A stretch of DNA of 64,000 bases from Phytoactinopolyspora halotolerans (GCF_010550675.1 NZ_JAAGOA010000018.1:62001-126000), one strand, 5' to 3'. Shown: positions 15,382-25,000, numbered from the stretch's first letter. Numbers and translations: made by a program. The notes: generated by a model from the letters alone, not told the origin.

Positions 15382-17432
15382 CCACAGAGGCCACGACCCC
15401 GGAGGCCGGTGCCGGCCCCCCGATGGAGACGGTGTCGCCGATCACGGGATGGACTCGTGAGCACTGGACCGAGCTGGCCGATCGGATGCTGCTTGCCGTG
15501 CGCCCGTACGCGTCGCCCGGCCATGCACTGATCGTGCCGCCAGGCGCCGTCGGCGGGTACGGCCACAGAGCCGACGGGTTGGAAGGCTTCGCCCGCACGT
15601 TCCTGCTCGCCGGGTTCCGGCTGGCCGGATCGGACGGCGCGGATCCCGACGATATTCCCGGCCTGGCCGAGTGGTATGCCGAGGGCATCGCGGCCGGTAC
15701 CGACCCGGCGTCTCCCGAGCGGTGGATACGGCCGGACGAGCACGGCCAGGCCAAGGTGGAGGCGGCGTCGATCGCGCTGATCCTGGATATGACCCGGCCC
15801 TGGATCTGGGACCGGCTCTCTCCGAGCGTGCAGGAACGGGTGGTCGCGTACCTGGCGACGGTCGTCGGCGACGACGGTTATCCACGCTGCAACTGGGTGT
15901 GGTTCCGGATCGTCGTGGAGACCTTCCTCCGTTCCGTCGGCGGCCCCTGGTCGTCGGCGGATATCGAGGCCGACCTCGCCGCACACGATTCCTTCTACCG
16001 GCAGGACGGCTGGTTCGCCGACGGCGACGAGCGGTCCTTCGACCACTACGTCGGCTGGGCGCTGCACCTGTACCCGATCCTCTGGTCCCGGATGCGCGGC
16101 GCCGACGGGACGTCGTCCGACGTCGGGCTCGACCTCGCCGCCGACCGACGGGAGACCGACCGGCAGCGCCTGAGCCGGTTCCTGACCGACTACGTGCGCA
16201 TGATCGGGGCCGACGGCTCGCCGCTCATCCAGGGACGCAGCCTCATCTATCGGTTCGCGGCCGCGGCCCCGCTGTGGGCCGGAGCGATCGCCGGAGTGGA
16301 TACCGCCTCGCCCGGCCGGCTGCGTCGCGCGGCGTCCGGGATCGTCCGGCATTTCGCCGAGAACGGAGCTCCTGACAAGCGCGGGCTGCTCACCATGGGA
16401 TGGCACCACGAGTGGCGACGTCTGGCACAGAGCTACTCGGGCCCGTCGTCGCCGTATTGGGCCGCCAAGGGCATGCTCGGCCTCGCTCTGCCGGCAGACC
16501 ACCCGGTGTGGACGTCGGAGGAGGAAGAGCTACCGGTCGAGCGGGACGACGAGGTGTGGGCGGCGCCGGCACCGGGATGGCTGGCCAACGGTACCCGCGG
16601 CGACGGAATCGTCCGGGTGATCAACCACGGCACCGACCACGCCGTCGTCGGAGCCCAGGCCGGCGACTCGCCGCTGTACGCCCGGCTGGGCTACTCCACG
16701 GCGACGGCGCCGCTGATGTCCGAGCATGCCTGGCAGAACCCGGTCGATCAGACAGCCGGCCTGCTGGACGCCGACGGCCGCGCCACCCACCGGGCCGGTA
16801 TGCGCACGTTGCGGACCGAGGTGCTGGACACCCCGGACGGGTCCCGGACTGCGGTCGGTGCGTCGGTGGCCCGGGCGCGCTGGATCACACCACCCGACGG
16901 TCCGGTGCGTGACCACGGATCCGGACGCGCCGGATCCGTCCGGGACGCCGCGGCCGTGACCACGGTCTCGATCGTGCGCGACGGCTGGGAGGTGCGGTGC
17001 GTCCGGGTGGACCCGCTGCCCGACGCCCCGGACGCCATCACCGCGGCGGTGCGGCTGCGTATCGGCGGCTGGCCGCTCGTCGTCGCGGACGGGGCGGACG
17101 TCGCGGACGGCACCGCCACGGTGCGCGCGCCACGGGCGGTGTCGACCGTGCTTGCGGTCCGCGGGTTCGACGATGCGGGTGTCCACCGCGAGGACGACGC
17201 CAGCATGCTCGGCTCGCGCGCCGCCGTCCCGTGGGTCTCCGGGCCGGTACGCGCCGGCCGGTGGAGCGTCGTCGTCGTCGGTCTGCACGGCGAGGTGCCT
17301 GAACCGCCCGTCGTCGTGCTCCTGGACGACACGATCCCGAAGGTACGGATCACCTGGTCGGAGGGTCATGACGACGAGATCGAACTCGAACGTGCGCCGG
17401 CCGCGCAGGCTCCGGAACGACCGGCCGGTTGA
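15378..17432 (+). CDS. DUF2264 protein of the carbohydrate locus
   Basis: 684 aa. The N-terminal ~400 residues form the DUF2264 alpha-barrel-like region (GGYGHRADGLEGFARTFLLAGFRL, GDDGYPRCNWVWFRIVVETFLRSVGG, SFDHYVGWALHLYPILWSR, GSPLIQGRSLIYRFAAAAPLWAGAIAG); the rest is beta-rich. Proteins of this family recur in polysaccharide-use operons with heparinase-like lyases, but the activity has not been settled to my knowledge. The barrel architecture resembles glycoside hydrolases/lyases. No signal peptide. Start ATG 15378 overlaps the previous TGA. Confidence 0.8.
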   Translation: MTTEATTPEAGAGPPMETVSPITGWTREHWTELADRMLLAVRPYASPGHALIVPPGAVGGYGHRADGLEGFARTFLLAGFRLAGSDGADPDDIPGLAEWYAEGIAAGTDPASPERWIRPDEHGQAKVEAASIALILDMTRPWIWDRLSPSVQERVVAYLATVVGDDGYPRCNWVWFRIVVETFLRSVGGPWSSADIEADLAAHDSFYRQDGWFADGDERSFDHYVGWALHLYPILWSRMRGADGTSSDVGLDLAADRRETDRQRLSRFLTDYVRMIGADGSPLIQGRSLIYRFAAAAPLWAGAIAGVDTASPGRLRRAASGIVRHFAENGAPDKRGLLTMGWHHEWRRLAQSYSGPSSPYWAAKGMLGLALPADHPVWTSEEEELPVERDDEVWAAPAPGWLANGTRGDGIVRVINHGTDHAVVGAQAGDSPLYARLGYSTATAPLMSEHAWQNPVDQTAGLLDADGRATHRAGMRTLRTEVLDTPDGSRTAVGASVARARWITPPDGPVRDHGSGRAGSVRDAAAVTTVSIVRDGWEVRCVRVDPLPDAPDAITAAVRLRIGGWPLVVADGADVADGTATVRAPRAVSTVLAVRGFDDAGVHREDDASMLGSRAAVPWVSGPVRAGRWSVVVVGLHGEVPEPPVVVLLDDTIPKVRITWSEGHDDEIELERAPAAQAPERPAG

Positions 17433-17495
17433 GGAGTTTCAACGGGGGACAGGCGACAGGACTCGACGACGAGACCTGAGGAGAGGAGAACGGAA

Positions 17496-18788
17496 ATGCG
17501 AGCACGGTTAGACAGAAACGCCCGGCTGGGCAAGGTCGTCGCCTCGGCCGCGGCGGTGGCGTTCGTGGTGACCGCATGCGGTGGCGACGACGGCGGTGAC
17601 AGCGCGTCCAGCGGCGACGGCGATGTCACCCTGTCGGTCTCGGTGTGGAACTACGACACCACACCGGAGTTCCAGGCTCTGTTCGAGGCCTTCGAGGAAG
17701 CCAACCCGAACATCACCATCGAACCGGTGGACATCCTCGCCGATGATTACGACGACAAGCTCACCGCGATGCTGGCGGGCGGCGACGAGACCGACGTGCT
17801 CACCATGAAGAACGTCATCGGCTACTCGCGCTACGCCAACCGCGGTCAGCTCGCGGACATCAGCGACGTGGTCGAGTCCGCGGACACCGAGAACCTCGCC
17901 GGTCTGGAGTCGTACGACATCGACGGCTCGTATTACGCGATGCCGTATCGGCAGGACTTCTGGCTGCTGTACTACAACAAGGGCCTGTTCGACGAGGCAG
18001 GGCTGGACTACCCGGAGAACGTCACCTGGGACGAGTACGCCGACCTCGCCGAGCAGCTCACCTCGGGTGACGGCGGTGAGAAGGTCTACGGCACGTACCA
18101 CCACACCTGGCGGTCGGTGATCCAGGCGATCTCCGCGGCGCAGACCGGCGGCGACCAGTTGGGCGGTGACTACGCGTTCTTCACCGATCAGTACGAGATG
18201 GCCGTCGGCCTGCAGGACTCCGGGTTCGCGCTCGATTACGGCACCGCATCCGCGCAGCAGGCGGACTACCGGAACATGTTCGAGACCGAGGCCACCGCGA
18301 TGATGCCGATGGGCACCTGGTACATCTCCGGGATCCTCGCCGCGAAGGCGAACGGTGACACCGAGGTGGACTGGGGACTGGCCCCGATGCCGCAGCGCCC
18401 GGACTCCGACGAGGTGGTGACCTTCGGCTCGCCGACCGCCTTCGCCGTCAACGAGAACGCCCAGAACGCCGACGCCGCGAAGCGGTTCGTGGAGTTCGCC
18501 TCGGGCGTGGAAGGTGCGACGGCGATCGCCGACGTCGGCGTGGTGCCGGCGCTGCAGTCCCCGGAGATCACGGACGCGTACTTCGCGCTCGACGGCATGC
18601 CGGAGGACGAGCTCTCCCGGACGGCGTTCGAACCGGACGTCGTCGAGCTGGAGATGCCGGTGAGCGAGACCACGTCGGACGTCGACACCATCCTCAACGA
18701 GGAACATGAGCTGATCATGGTCGGCGAGAAGTCGATCGCGGACGGCATCGCGACCATGGGAGACCGGGTCAACAACGAGGTCCGCTAG
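17496..18788 (+). CDS. ABC sugar transporter, extracellular solute-binding lipoprotein
   Basis: 430 aa. Signal peptide with lipobox VVTAC (Cys28), then the family 1 solute-binding fold: LSVSVWNYDTTPEFQALFEAFEEANPNITIE, DVLTMKN, YYAMPYRQDFWLLYYNKGLFDEAGLDYPENVTWDEY, and MMPMGTWYISGI. It captures an oligosaccharide outside the cell for the permeases encoded downstream. No ATPase gene is present here, so a shared MsiK-like ATPase elsewhere is expected. Strong RBS GAGGAGAGGAG. Confidence 0.92.
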   Translation: MRARLDRNARLGKVVASAAAVAFVVTACGGDDGGDSASSGDGDVTLSVSVWNYDTTPEFQALFEAFEEANPNITIEPVDILADDYDDKLTAMLAGGDETDVLTMKNVIGYSRYANRGQLADISDVVESADTENLAGLESYDIDGSYYAMPYRQDFWLLYYNKGLFDEAGLDYPENVTWDEYADLAEQLTSGDGGEKVYGTYHHTWRSVIQAISAAQTGGDQLGGDYAFFTDQYEMAVGLQDSGFALDYGTASAQQADYRNMFETEATAMMPMGTWYISGILAAKANGDTEVDWGLAPMPQRPDSDEVVTFGSPTAFAVNENAQNADAAKRFVEFASGVEGATAIADVGVVPALQSPEITDAYFALDGMPEDELSRTAFEPDVVELEMPVSETTSDVDTILNEEHELIMVGEKSIADGIATMGDRVNNEVR

Positions 18789-18789
18789 A

Positions 18790-18834
18790 CCGAGGCCTGC
18801 TCATCCGAGGCCCGCTCGTCCGAGGCCCGCTCGT
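18790..18834. repeat. Three 15-bp tandem repeats
   Basis: CCGAGGCCTGCTCAT, then two perfect CCGAGGCCCGCTCGT copies, directly after the solute-binding gene. Function unknown; they precede the hairpin at 18855. Confidence 0.85.
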
Positions 18835-18854
18835 CCGCATCGCACCACGTTCTA

Positions 18855-18920
18855 CCCGCTGATCATCAACGAGGAGCCATCCGCCCCTTTCGTGGAGGTC
18901 ATCCGTTGATGATCAGCGGG
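18855..18920 (+). terminator. 17-bp perfect hairpin between binding protein and permease genes
   Basis: CCCGCTGATCATCAACG (18855-18871) pairs perfectly with 18904-18920 across a 32-base loop. Hairpins at this place commonly let the binding-protein message be made in excess over the permeases, by partial termination or by blocking 3' decay. Expression ratio is inference. Confidence 0.6.
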
Positions 18921-18939
18921 GCAAGCCGGAGAGGACACC

Positions 18940-19926
18940 ATGTCTCACGTCACGACCCAGCCGGGTACACCTGGCACGGCGTCGCCGCCCACGGGGCCGC
19001 CGCCCACGGGGCAGTCGCCCACGGGGCGGTCGTCGGGCAGCCGCGGCGGCCGACGACGTCTGATCAAACGCAGCACGCTCGTCGGCTGGAGCTTCATCCT
19101 GCCGAACTTCATCGGCTTCGCCCTGTTCACGCTCGTTCCGGTGATCGCGGCGTTCGTGCTGGCGTTCATGGAGTGGAACTCGTACAGCTCACCGTCATGG
19201 GTCGGGCTGGACAACTTCGAGCGCATGTTCAGCGACGAGAACTTCCGGGTCGCGTTCGTCAACACACTGTTCTACGCGGGCGGCCACATCCCGCTGACGC
19301 TCGTGGCCGCGCTGACGCTGGCGGTGGTGCTCAACCGGAAGATCCGCGGCGTGCAGTTCTTCCGGACCGCGGCCTTCTTCCCGTACATCACGTCGCTGGT
19401 CGCCGTCGCCGTGGTGTGGAACATGCTGTTCGACCCCACCATGGGCCCGGTCAACCAGTTCCTGGAGACGCTCGGGATCTCCAACCCGCCGCGCTGGACG
19501 GCCAGCACGGACTGGTCCATGCCCGCCGTCATCATCACCAGCGTGTGGCGGGACATGGGGTACTACATGGTGCTCTATCTGGCCGGGCTGCAGACCATCC
19601 CGGAGGAGTACTACGAGGCCGCCCGGGTGGACGGGGCCAACGCATGGCAGCGTTTCTGGCACGTCACCCTTCCAGGGCTGCGGCCGGTGACGTTCTTCGT
19701 CGTCGTGATGCTGACCATCCAGAGCTTCAAGATCCTCGATCTCATCGTGGTGATGACCGACGGCGGACCGGGCCGCAGCACGCTGGTGCTCGCCCAGCTC
19801 ATCTACCGCGAGGGCATCCGCGAGGGCCGGTTCGGCTACTCGTCGGCGATCGCCCTGGTGTTGTTCTTCATCGTCTTGACCATCACGGTCCTCCAGTTCC
19901 GCCTCAATGAACGGAGGAAGGCCTGA
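18940..19926 (+). CDS. ABC sugar transporter permease (MalF-like)
   Basis: 328 aa with six predicted membrane helices. The N-terminal tail is rich in Pro/Gly/Thr with TGPPPTGQSPTGR repeats. The EAA loop EEYYEAARVDGANAWQRFWHVTLPGL, which docks onto the ATPase, is complete. Start ATG 18940 follows GGAGAGGA. Ends in a TGATG overlap with the second permease. Confidence 0.92.
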   Translation: MSHVTTQPGTPGTASPPTGPPPTGQSPTGRSSGSRGGRRRLIKRSTLVGWSFILPNFIGFALFTLVPVIAAFVLAFMEWNSYSSPSWVGLDNFERMFSDENFRVAFVNTLFYAGGHIPLTLVAALTLAVVLNRKIRGVQFFRTAAFFPYITSLVAVAVVWNMLFDPTMGPVNQFLETLGISNPPRWTASTDWSMPAVIITSVWRDMGYYMVLYLAGLQTIPEEYYEAARVDGANAWQRFWHVTLPGLRPVTFFVVVMLTIQSFKILDLIVVMTDGGPGRSTLVLAQLIYREGIREGRFGYSSAIALVLFFIVLTITVLQFRLNERRKA

Positions 19927-20822
19927 TGTCCGCGTTGCCTGACGTCGTCTCGCCCGACACGCCGCCGCGGCAGCTCAACGCGTCCGTGCAGGCGCGGCGG
20001 CGTAAGAGTTTGCTGCGCAAGGCACTGACCTACCTGGTCATGACCGCCGTCGCGCTGCTGGTGCTGGTGCCGTTCGCGTGGATGATCTCGTCGTCGCTGA
20101 AGCGCAACAACGAGGTCTTCACCGTTCCGATCCAGTGGATACCGGAGGAGTTCCGCTGGTCGAACTTCGTCGACATCTGGGACCGGATCCCGATGGTGAC
20201 CTACCTGCGGAACTCGGCGTTCCTCTCCGTCACGATCACGTTCCTGCAGGTGCTCACCGGAAGCTTCGCGGCGTATGGCTTCGCCAAGGTGCGGTTCCCG
20301 GGACGGGACGCGCTGTTCCTGGCGTATATCGGGACGATCGCCGTGCCGTGGCAGGCGTACATGGTGCCGCAGTACATCATGATGCAGGAGGCGGGGCTGA
20401 CCAACACGTTCTGGTCGATCATCTTTCTGCAGGCGTTCAGCGCGTTCGGCGTGTTCCTGATGCGGCAGTACTACATGTCGATCCCGGACGAGCTCGTCGA
20501 GGCGGCCCGGATCGACGGCCTGAGCGAGTACGGCATCTACCGGCGGATCATGCTGCCACTGTCCAAGCCGGCCCTGGCCAGCCTCGCGCTGTTGACCTTC
20601 GTCAACACGTGGAACGATTACATGGGGCCGTTCATCTACCTGACCAGCAACGATCTGTGGACGGTCCAGCTGGGTCTGCGATCGTTCATCGGCCAGTACA
20701 GCGCCGACTACGCGATGATCATGACCGGTGCGGTGATCTCGGTGTTGCCGATCGTCGTGATCTTCCTGCTCGGCCAGCGCTACTTCATCCGTGGCATCGC
20801 GACGACGGGGCTGAAGGGGTGA
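19926..20822 (+). CDS. ABC sugar transporter permease (MalG-like)
   Basis: 298 aa, six membrane helices, EAA motif DELVEAARIDGLSEYGIYRRIMLPLSKPAL. Pairs with the preceding permease to form the channel. One-base overlap with that gene. The C-terminal GQRYFIRGIATTGLKG is typical of carbohydrate-importing MalG homologues. Confidence 0.92.
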   Translation: MSALPDVVSPDTPPRQLNASVQARRRKSLLRKALTYLVMTAVALLVLVPFAWMISSSLKRNNEVFTVPIQWIPEEFRWSNFVDIWDRIPMVTYLRNSAFLSVTITFLQVLTGSFAAYGFAKVRFPGRDALFLAYIGTIAVPWQAYMVPQYIMMQEAGLTNTFWSIIFLQAFSAFGVFLMRQYYMSIPDELVEAARIDGLSEYGIYRRIMLPLSKPALASLALLTFVNTWNDYMGPFIYLTSNDLWTVQLGLRSFIGQYSADYAMIMTGAVISVLPIVVIFLLGQRYFIRGIATTGLKG

Positions 20823-20827
20823 GCGCC

Positions 20828-21562
20828 ATGGACGTGCGGGTGAACGCCGGTTCCCGGGGCGGCGTCGTGCGCGTTCTGCTCCGCCCGGCGGCACAGAGCA
20901 CCTACGAGAACATCTTCGGCACCGTCTACGTGGGCCTGATGGTCAACCTGCTGGTGGCGGTGGCCTGCTCGCCACTGCTGGTGGCGCTGGGCGTGGTGCG
21001 CAACCCGTTCGCGTCGTGGCCGTTCTTCCTGGCCCTCTCGGTGGTGTGCGCACCCGCGCTGGCCGGTGCGTTCGGCTGTTTCCGAGCGCTGACGGAGGGC
21101 GCTGGAACCGTGGTGCTGCGCCCGTTCTGGACGGCCTACCGCCGCGCCGCCCGGCGGTCGCTGACCGCGTGGGCCGTCGGCGCTGCGGTCGTGGCCGTGC
21201 TGGTGGCGGACGGCATCGTCGTTGCGCGCACGTCGTGGGGCGGGGCGTTGGTGCCGTTCTTCGTGACGACGTCGGCGCTGGTGGTGGCGGTTGTCGTGGG
21301 CGTCGTCGTGCTGACTGTCGAGCGGCCCGACGCCCGGCTGCGCGAGCTGGTGCGCCCGTGCGTCTACCTGCTGGTGCGTCGGTGGTACCTGGTGGCGATG
21401 AACCTGGTGGTACTCGCGCTGGCGGTGACGATCGCGCTGGTCAAGCCCGCTGTCGGGCTCCTGGTGGCGTGTTCGCCACTGCTCTACGTGGTGTGGGCGA
21501 ACACCCGCTACGCCCTCACCCCGCTCCTATCCCCCCAATCCTCCCATGATCATGAACACTAA
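20828..21562 (+). CDS. YesL-like (DUF624) membrane protein
   Basis: About 244 aa. Several hydrophobic segments and the DUF624 pattern YENIFGTVYVGLMVNLLVAVACSPLL and TEGAGTVVLRPFWTAYRRAARRSL. YesL homologues accompany sugar ABC importers in Gram-positive bacteria; their job is not established. An in-frame GTG at 20819, overlapping the permease stop as GTGA, is an alternative start. The last residues HDHEH and the stop codon are encoded by the left arm of a palindromic repeat (21543-21561). Confidence 0.75.
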   Translation: MDVRVNAGSRGGVVRVLLRPAAQSTYENIFGTVYVGLMVNLLVAVACSPLLVALGVVRNPFASWPFFLALSVVCAPALAGAFGCFRALTEGAGTVVLRPFWTAYRRAARRSLTAWAVGAAVVAVLVADGIVVARTSWGGALVPFFVTTSALVVAVVVGVVVLTVERPDARLRELVRPCVYLLVRRWYLVAMNLVVLALAVTIALVKPAVGLLVACSPLLYVVWANTRYALTPLLSPQSSHDHEH

Positions 21563-21600
21563 CCGCTGTTATATGCACGCCTAGTGTTCATGATCATGGG
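21543..21600. repeat. Perfect 19-bp palindromic repeat overlapping a stop codon (copy 1)
   Basis: CCCATGATCATGAACACTA (21543-21561) and its exact complement at 21582-21600, loop 20 bases. It encodes the end of the YesL-like protein and should also terminate transcription before the GH30 gene. The left arm resembles the left arm of the element at 57860 (ATGATCATGAACASTAACCG), so both look like copies of one dispersed family. Confidence 0.8.
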
Positions 21601-21633
21601 GATGTCCGGTCGCAGTGTAGCGAGAGGAGTGCC

Positions 21634-24600
21634 ATGCCCAGAGCAGAGCAAGCGTTTTCCGACGACGGTGGCCCGCCGCGCTTTCCGACCCGCGCACCAC
21701 GCCGGTCGGCAGCCGCGACGGTGGCGGTCGGCACCGTGACGGCGCTGGGAGCGAGCGTCATCGCCGCTCCCGGCGTCTCCGCGGCGGATGCGGTCACGGC
21801 CGCCGCCGACGCACCCGGCAGCGCGGTGACCGTGCAGATCGACCCGTCGTACCAGCAGCAGGAGTTCGAAGGTTGGGGTGCCAGTCTCGTCTGGTCCGCC
21901 AACATCACCGGCGGCTATCCGGACGAGATCCGCCAGAAGCTCGTCGACATGGTCTTCGGTGAGGACGGCCTGCGGCTCAACATCGCCCGGTACAACATCG
22001 GCGGCGGTAACGCGCCCGACGTCCGCGACGACTACATGAAGGTCGGCGCCACCATGGAGGGGTTCTGGAACGCCCCGGAAGGCACCACCCGGGAAGACAT
22101 GGACTGGTGGGATCCGGACAACCCGGACCATTGGAACTTCGACGCCGACGCCAACCAGCGCTGGTGGATCGATGCGATCAAGGACCGGGTCGACCACTGG
22201 GAGGCGTTCAGCAACTCGCCGCCGTGGTTCCAGACCATCAACGGCTACGTCTCCGGACCGTTCACCGCCGGGCAGGACTCGATCCGCGAGGACACCCTCG
22301 ACGACTTCGGCACCTACCTTGTGCGCGTCATGGAGCACATCGAGGACGCGCACGGCATCGAGTTCGACACGGTCGACCCGCTCAACGAACCGAACACCAC
22401 GTACTGGACCACCACGCTCGGCCCGGACGGCCAGCCCGTCGGCGGCCGTCAGGAGGGCGTGCACGCCGGGCCGGAGCTGCAGCAGAAGGTGATCCACGCG
22501 CTGCGGGACGCCCTGGCAGGCGCGGACACCGACGCCGTCATCTCCGCGATGGACGAGACGAACCCCGGGATCTTCCTGCAGAACTGGAACGCCTACTCGG
22601 CCGAGTCCAAGGCCGCCGTCGAGCAGATGAACGTGCACACGTACGGCACCGGCCAGCGCACCGCCGTCCGCGACCTCGCCAAGGGCGATCACAAGACGCT
22701 GTGGCAGAGCGAGGTCGAAGGGTCGTTCCACTCGCCGACGGACTACACCACCATGGAGACCGGCCTGGGGATCGCGAACCGGATCGTGAACGACCTGCGC
22801 GAGCTGGAGCCGTCGGCGTGGGTGCTCTGGCAGCCGATCGAGGACACCAACCCGCAGGTGGCCGGCGGCGGCAACTGGGGCAGCATCCACATCCCGTTCG
22901 ACTGCACCGATGAGGACACGCTCGAATCCTGCCCGATCCAGACCAACACGAAGTACGACACGATCCGCAACTTCACCCACCACATCGAGCCCGGTGACCG
23001 GGTGGTCAAGGTCGACGACACCTCCAGCATCGCCGCGCTGAAGGCGTTCGGCGAGGGCGCCACGGTGGTGCACGTCAACGACACCGGCTCGTCCCGCGAG
23101 GTGACTCTCGATCTCTCACGGTTCAAGAAGGTGGACCGGCGCGCCACGGTGACCCCGATCGTCAGCAGCGCCGACGGCGGCCTCGTCGAGGGCGATCCGG
23201 TCTGGGTGGACGGCGACTCGGCCTCCGTCGTGGTTCCGGCCAAGTCGGTGACGACGTTCGTGGTAGACGGTGTGAGCGGCGTGGCGAAGGACGCCGCGCT
23301 GGTGCAGCCGGAGCACGTCTACCGGCTGGAGGGTGTGCAGAGCGGGCACTCGCTGGCGCCGTCCGACGACGGCAGCGGCGTCGTCATCCGCGCCACCGAC
23401 GCCGGCCGCACCGACCAGCTGTGGTCGGTGCAGAAGCTGACCGACGGTCTCAGCAACCGGGAACGGTACGAGATCACCAACGTCGGATCCGGCCAGCGGC
23501 TCGCCGTTCGCGACGGCAGCCTGGTGCTGGAAGAGCCTGATGCGGGCGGCGGCGACGCGGCGCAGTGGATCATGTCGACGACGGGCGACGGCACGTACAC
23601 GCTGGTGAACGCCGCAACCGGTCGGGTGCTCGATGTCTCCGGGCATGCCACGGGCGACGGCAGCTCCGTCGGCACGTGGACGCCCACGGCAGGCAACAAC
23701 CAGCGCTGGACGGTGACGGACGAGACGGTCCTGGAAACCCATACCGCCGAGCTGTTCACCGTGCCGGGCGTGGCGCCGGAGCTGCCGGAGACGGTCGCCG
23801 GCGTGTATCGGGACGGCATCCGCGGCGAGTTGCCGGTGACCTGGGAGCCGCTGCCCGACGAGCGGTGGAAGAAGCCGGGGACGGTGCTGGTGCCCGGCGA
23901 GGCGACCGATGCGCTGGGGAGGACGTTCCCTGCGAAGGCCGTGGTCACCGTCGACGCGATCACGTCGACGCAGCCCGGCCGGGCAAAGACCTATGTCGGT
24001 GCCGCCCCCGCCGACCTGCCGGAGACCGTCGTCGGCGTCGGTGAGCATGGCAGCGAGGTGGACCTTCCGGTCACGTGGGAGCCAGCGCCAGACGGTGCGT
24101 TCGACGACGCCGGGGTGGCGACCCTGGAGGGGTTCGCCGAGGTGATCGACGGCAGCATGGTCGAGGCGACGCTGCGGGTGCAAGTGACCGAGCCGGTGGA
24201 GGCGAACGCTGCGCTCGACGACGGCGTCGTCGCGAGTGCGACGTTCACCGAGGGCGGCTACTCGGCGGATCGGCTGCGCAACGGCAACACCACGGAGAAG
24301 GCGTGGTCGAACTGGAAGTCGGGGGACACCAAGAACCCGTCCGACACGATCACCTACGAGTTGCCGACCAAGCGCGACGTGACGCGGGTGGTCACCCACT
24401 TCTACCGGGACGGGAACAACCCGAGCGTCGCGGAGAGCCTGCGGGTCGAGGTGCGCGACGACGACGGCGGTTGGGTCGACGTGAGCGGCGAGGTCGAGAT
24501 CGAATGGGACGGCGGCGCCGCGCCCGCGGTGGACGTCCCGGTGTCGGCCGACTCGACGGATGCGGTGCGGGTGGTGATGACGGCCCGGCCGTCGGGCTAC

Positions 24601-24906
24601 ATGACGCTCAGCGAGATCGAGGTGTTCGCCGACGCACCAGGTGTCTCGTCGAACGCCGATGCGGCGTCGATCGAGGTGGACGGTGTGCCGATCGACGGGT
24701 TCGACCCGGGCACCACATCGTATGAGGCATCGGTCCGCAGTCCGCGCCGCAGCGTCGTCACGGCTAGCGCGACCGACCCGTACGCCACGGTGCGTGTCGA
24801 CGCGTCGGACGCTGGTGACCAGCTCGAACGCACCGTCGTGGTCACTGTGGAGAGCGAGGACGGCTCGCAGACGCGGGAGTACGAAGTCCGGCTGGCACGC
24901 GGCTGA
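21634..24906 (+). CDS. Secreted multidomain GH30 glycoside hydrolase (likely endo-beta-1,6-galactanase)
   Basis: 1090 aa. Residues 1-50 are a secretion signal (Tat-like RR then long hydrophobic stretch). The GH30 barrel spans ~65-430 (FEGWGASLVWSANITGGYP; acid/base Glu252 in DPLNEPNTTYW; nucleophile Glu360 in LWQSEVEGSF), followed by its beta-domain. Then ricin-type lectin (~560-700, LVNAATGRVLDVSG, NNQRWTV), two Ig-like domains of the LPxTVxGVYxDG type (~705-850), an F5/8C-like sandwich (~865-1005) and a cadherin-like beta domain at the end. The GH30 motifs resemble the subfamily acting on beta-1,6-galactan side chains of arabinogalactan; substrate assignment is inference. It would feed the adjacent ABC importer. 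Confidence 0.88.
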   Translation: MPRAEQAFSDDGGPPRFPTRAPRRSAAATVAVGTVTALGASVIAAPGVSAADAVTAAADAPGSAVTVQIDPSYQQQEFEGWGASLVWSANITGGYPDEIRQKLVDMVFGEDGLRLNIARYNIGGGNAPDVRDDYMKVGATMEGFWNAPEGTTREDMDWWDPDNPDHWNFDADANQRWWIDAIKDRVDHWEAFSNSPPWFQTINGYVSGPFTAGQDSIREDTLDDFGTYLVRVMEHIEDAHGIEFDTVDPLNEPNTTYWTTTLGPDGQPVGGRQEGVHAGPELQQKVIHALRDALAGADTDAVISAMDETNPGIFLQNWNAYSAESKAAVEQMNVHTYGTGQRTAVRDLAKGDHKTLWQSEVEGSFHSPTDYTTMETGLGIANRIVNDLRELEPSAWVLWQPIEDTNPQVAGGGNWGSIHIPFDCTDEDTLESCPIQTNTKYDTIRNFTHHIEPGDRVVKVDDTSSIAALKAFGEGATVVHVNDTGSSREVTLDLSRFKKVDRRATVTPIVSSADGGLVEGDPVWVDGDSASVVVPAKSVTTFVVDGVSGVAKDAALVQPEHVYRLEGVQSGHSLAPSDDGSGVVIRATDAGRTDQLWSVQKLTDGLSNRERYEITNVGSGQRLAVRDGSLVLEEPDAGGGDAAQWIMSTTGDGTYTLVNAATGRVLDVSGHATGDGSSVGTWTPTAGNNQRWTVTDETVLETHTAELFTVPGVAPELPETVAGVYRDGIRGELPVTWEPLPDERWKKPGTVLVPGEATDALGRTFPAKAVVTVDAITSTQPGRAKTYVGAAPADLPETVVGVGEHGSEVDLPVTWEPAPDGAFDDAGVATLEGFAEVIDGSMVEATLRVQVTEPVEANAALDDGVVASATFTEGGYSADRLRNGNTTEKAWSNWKSGDTKNPSDTITYELPTKRDVTRVVTHFYRDGNNPSVAESLRVEVRDDDGGWVDVSGEVEIEWDGGAAPAVDVPVSADSTDAVRVVMTARPSGYMTLSEIEVFADAPGVSSNADAASIEVDGVPIDGFDPGTTSYEASVRSPRRSVVTASATDPYATVRVDASDAGDQLERTVVVTVESEDGSQTREYEVRLARG

Positions 24907-24916
24907 CGGCTGATTG

Positions 24917-25000
24917 ACGGTGGACGGATGTGCGCGGAAGGTGCAAGGTTCTACGTCGTTGCTCGCAGGACCTTCCACATCTCGGACAACCGTCCACCGT
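24917..25000. terminator. Terminator-like bulged hairpin after the GH30 gene
   Basis: ACGGTGGACGG (24917-24927) pairs with 24990-25000 and GGAAGGT (24936-24942) with ACCTTCC (24970-24976), giving a two-part stem. It starts 11 bp after the GH30 stop. Bases 24907-25245 contain no gene. Confidence 0.55.

Noticed and set aside
20078-20827. Upstream extension of the YesL-like gene to 20078
   Set aside because: That part lies out of frame inside the MalG-like permease, which is well supported.
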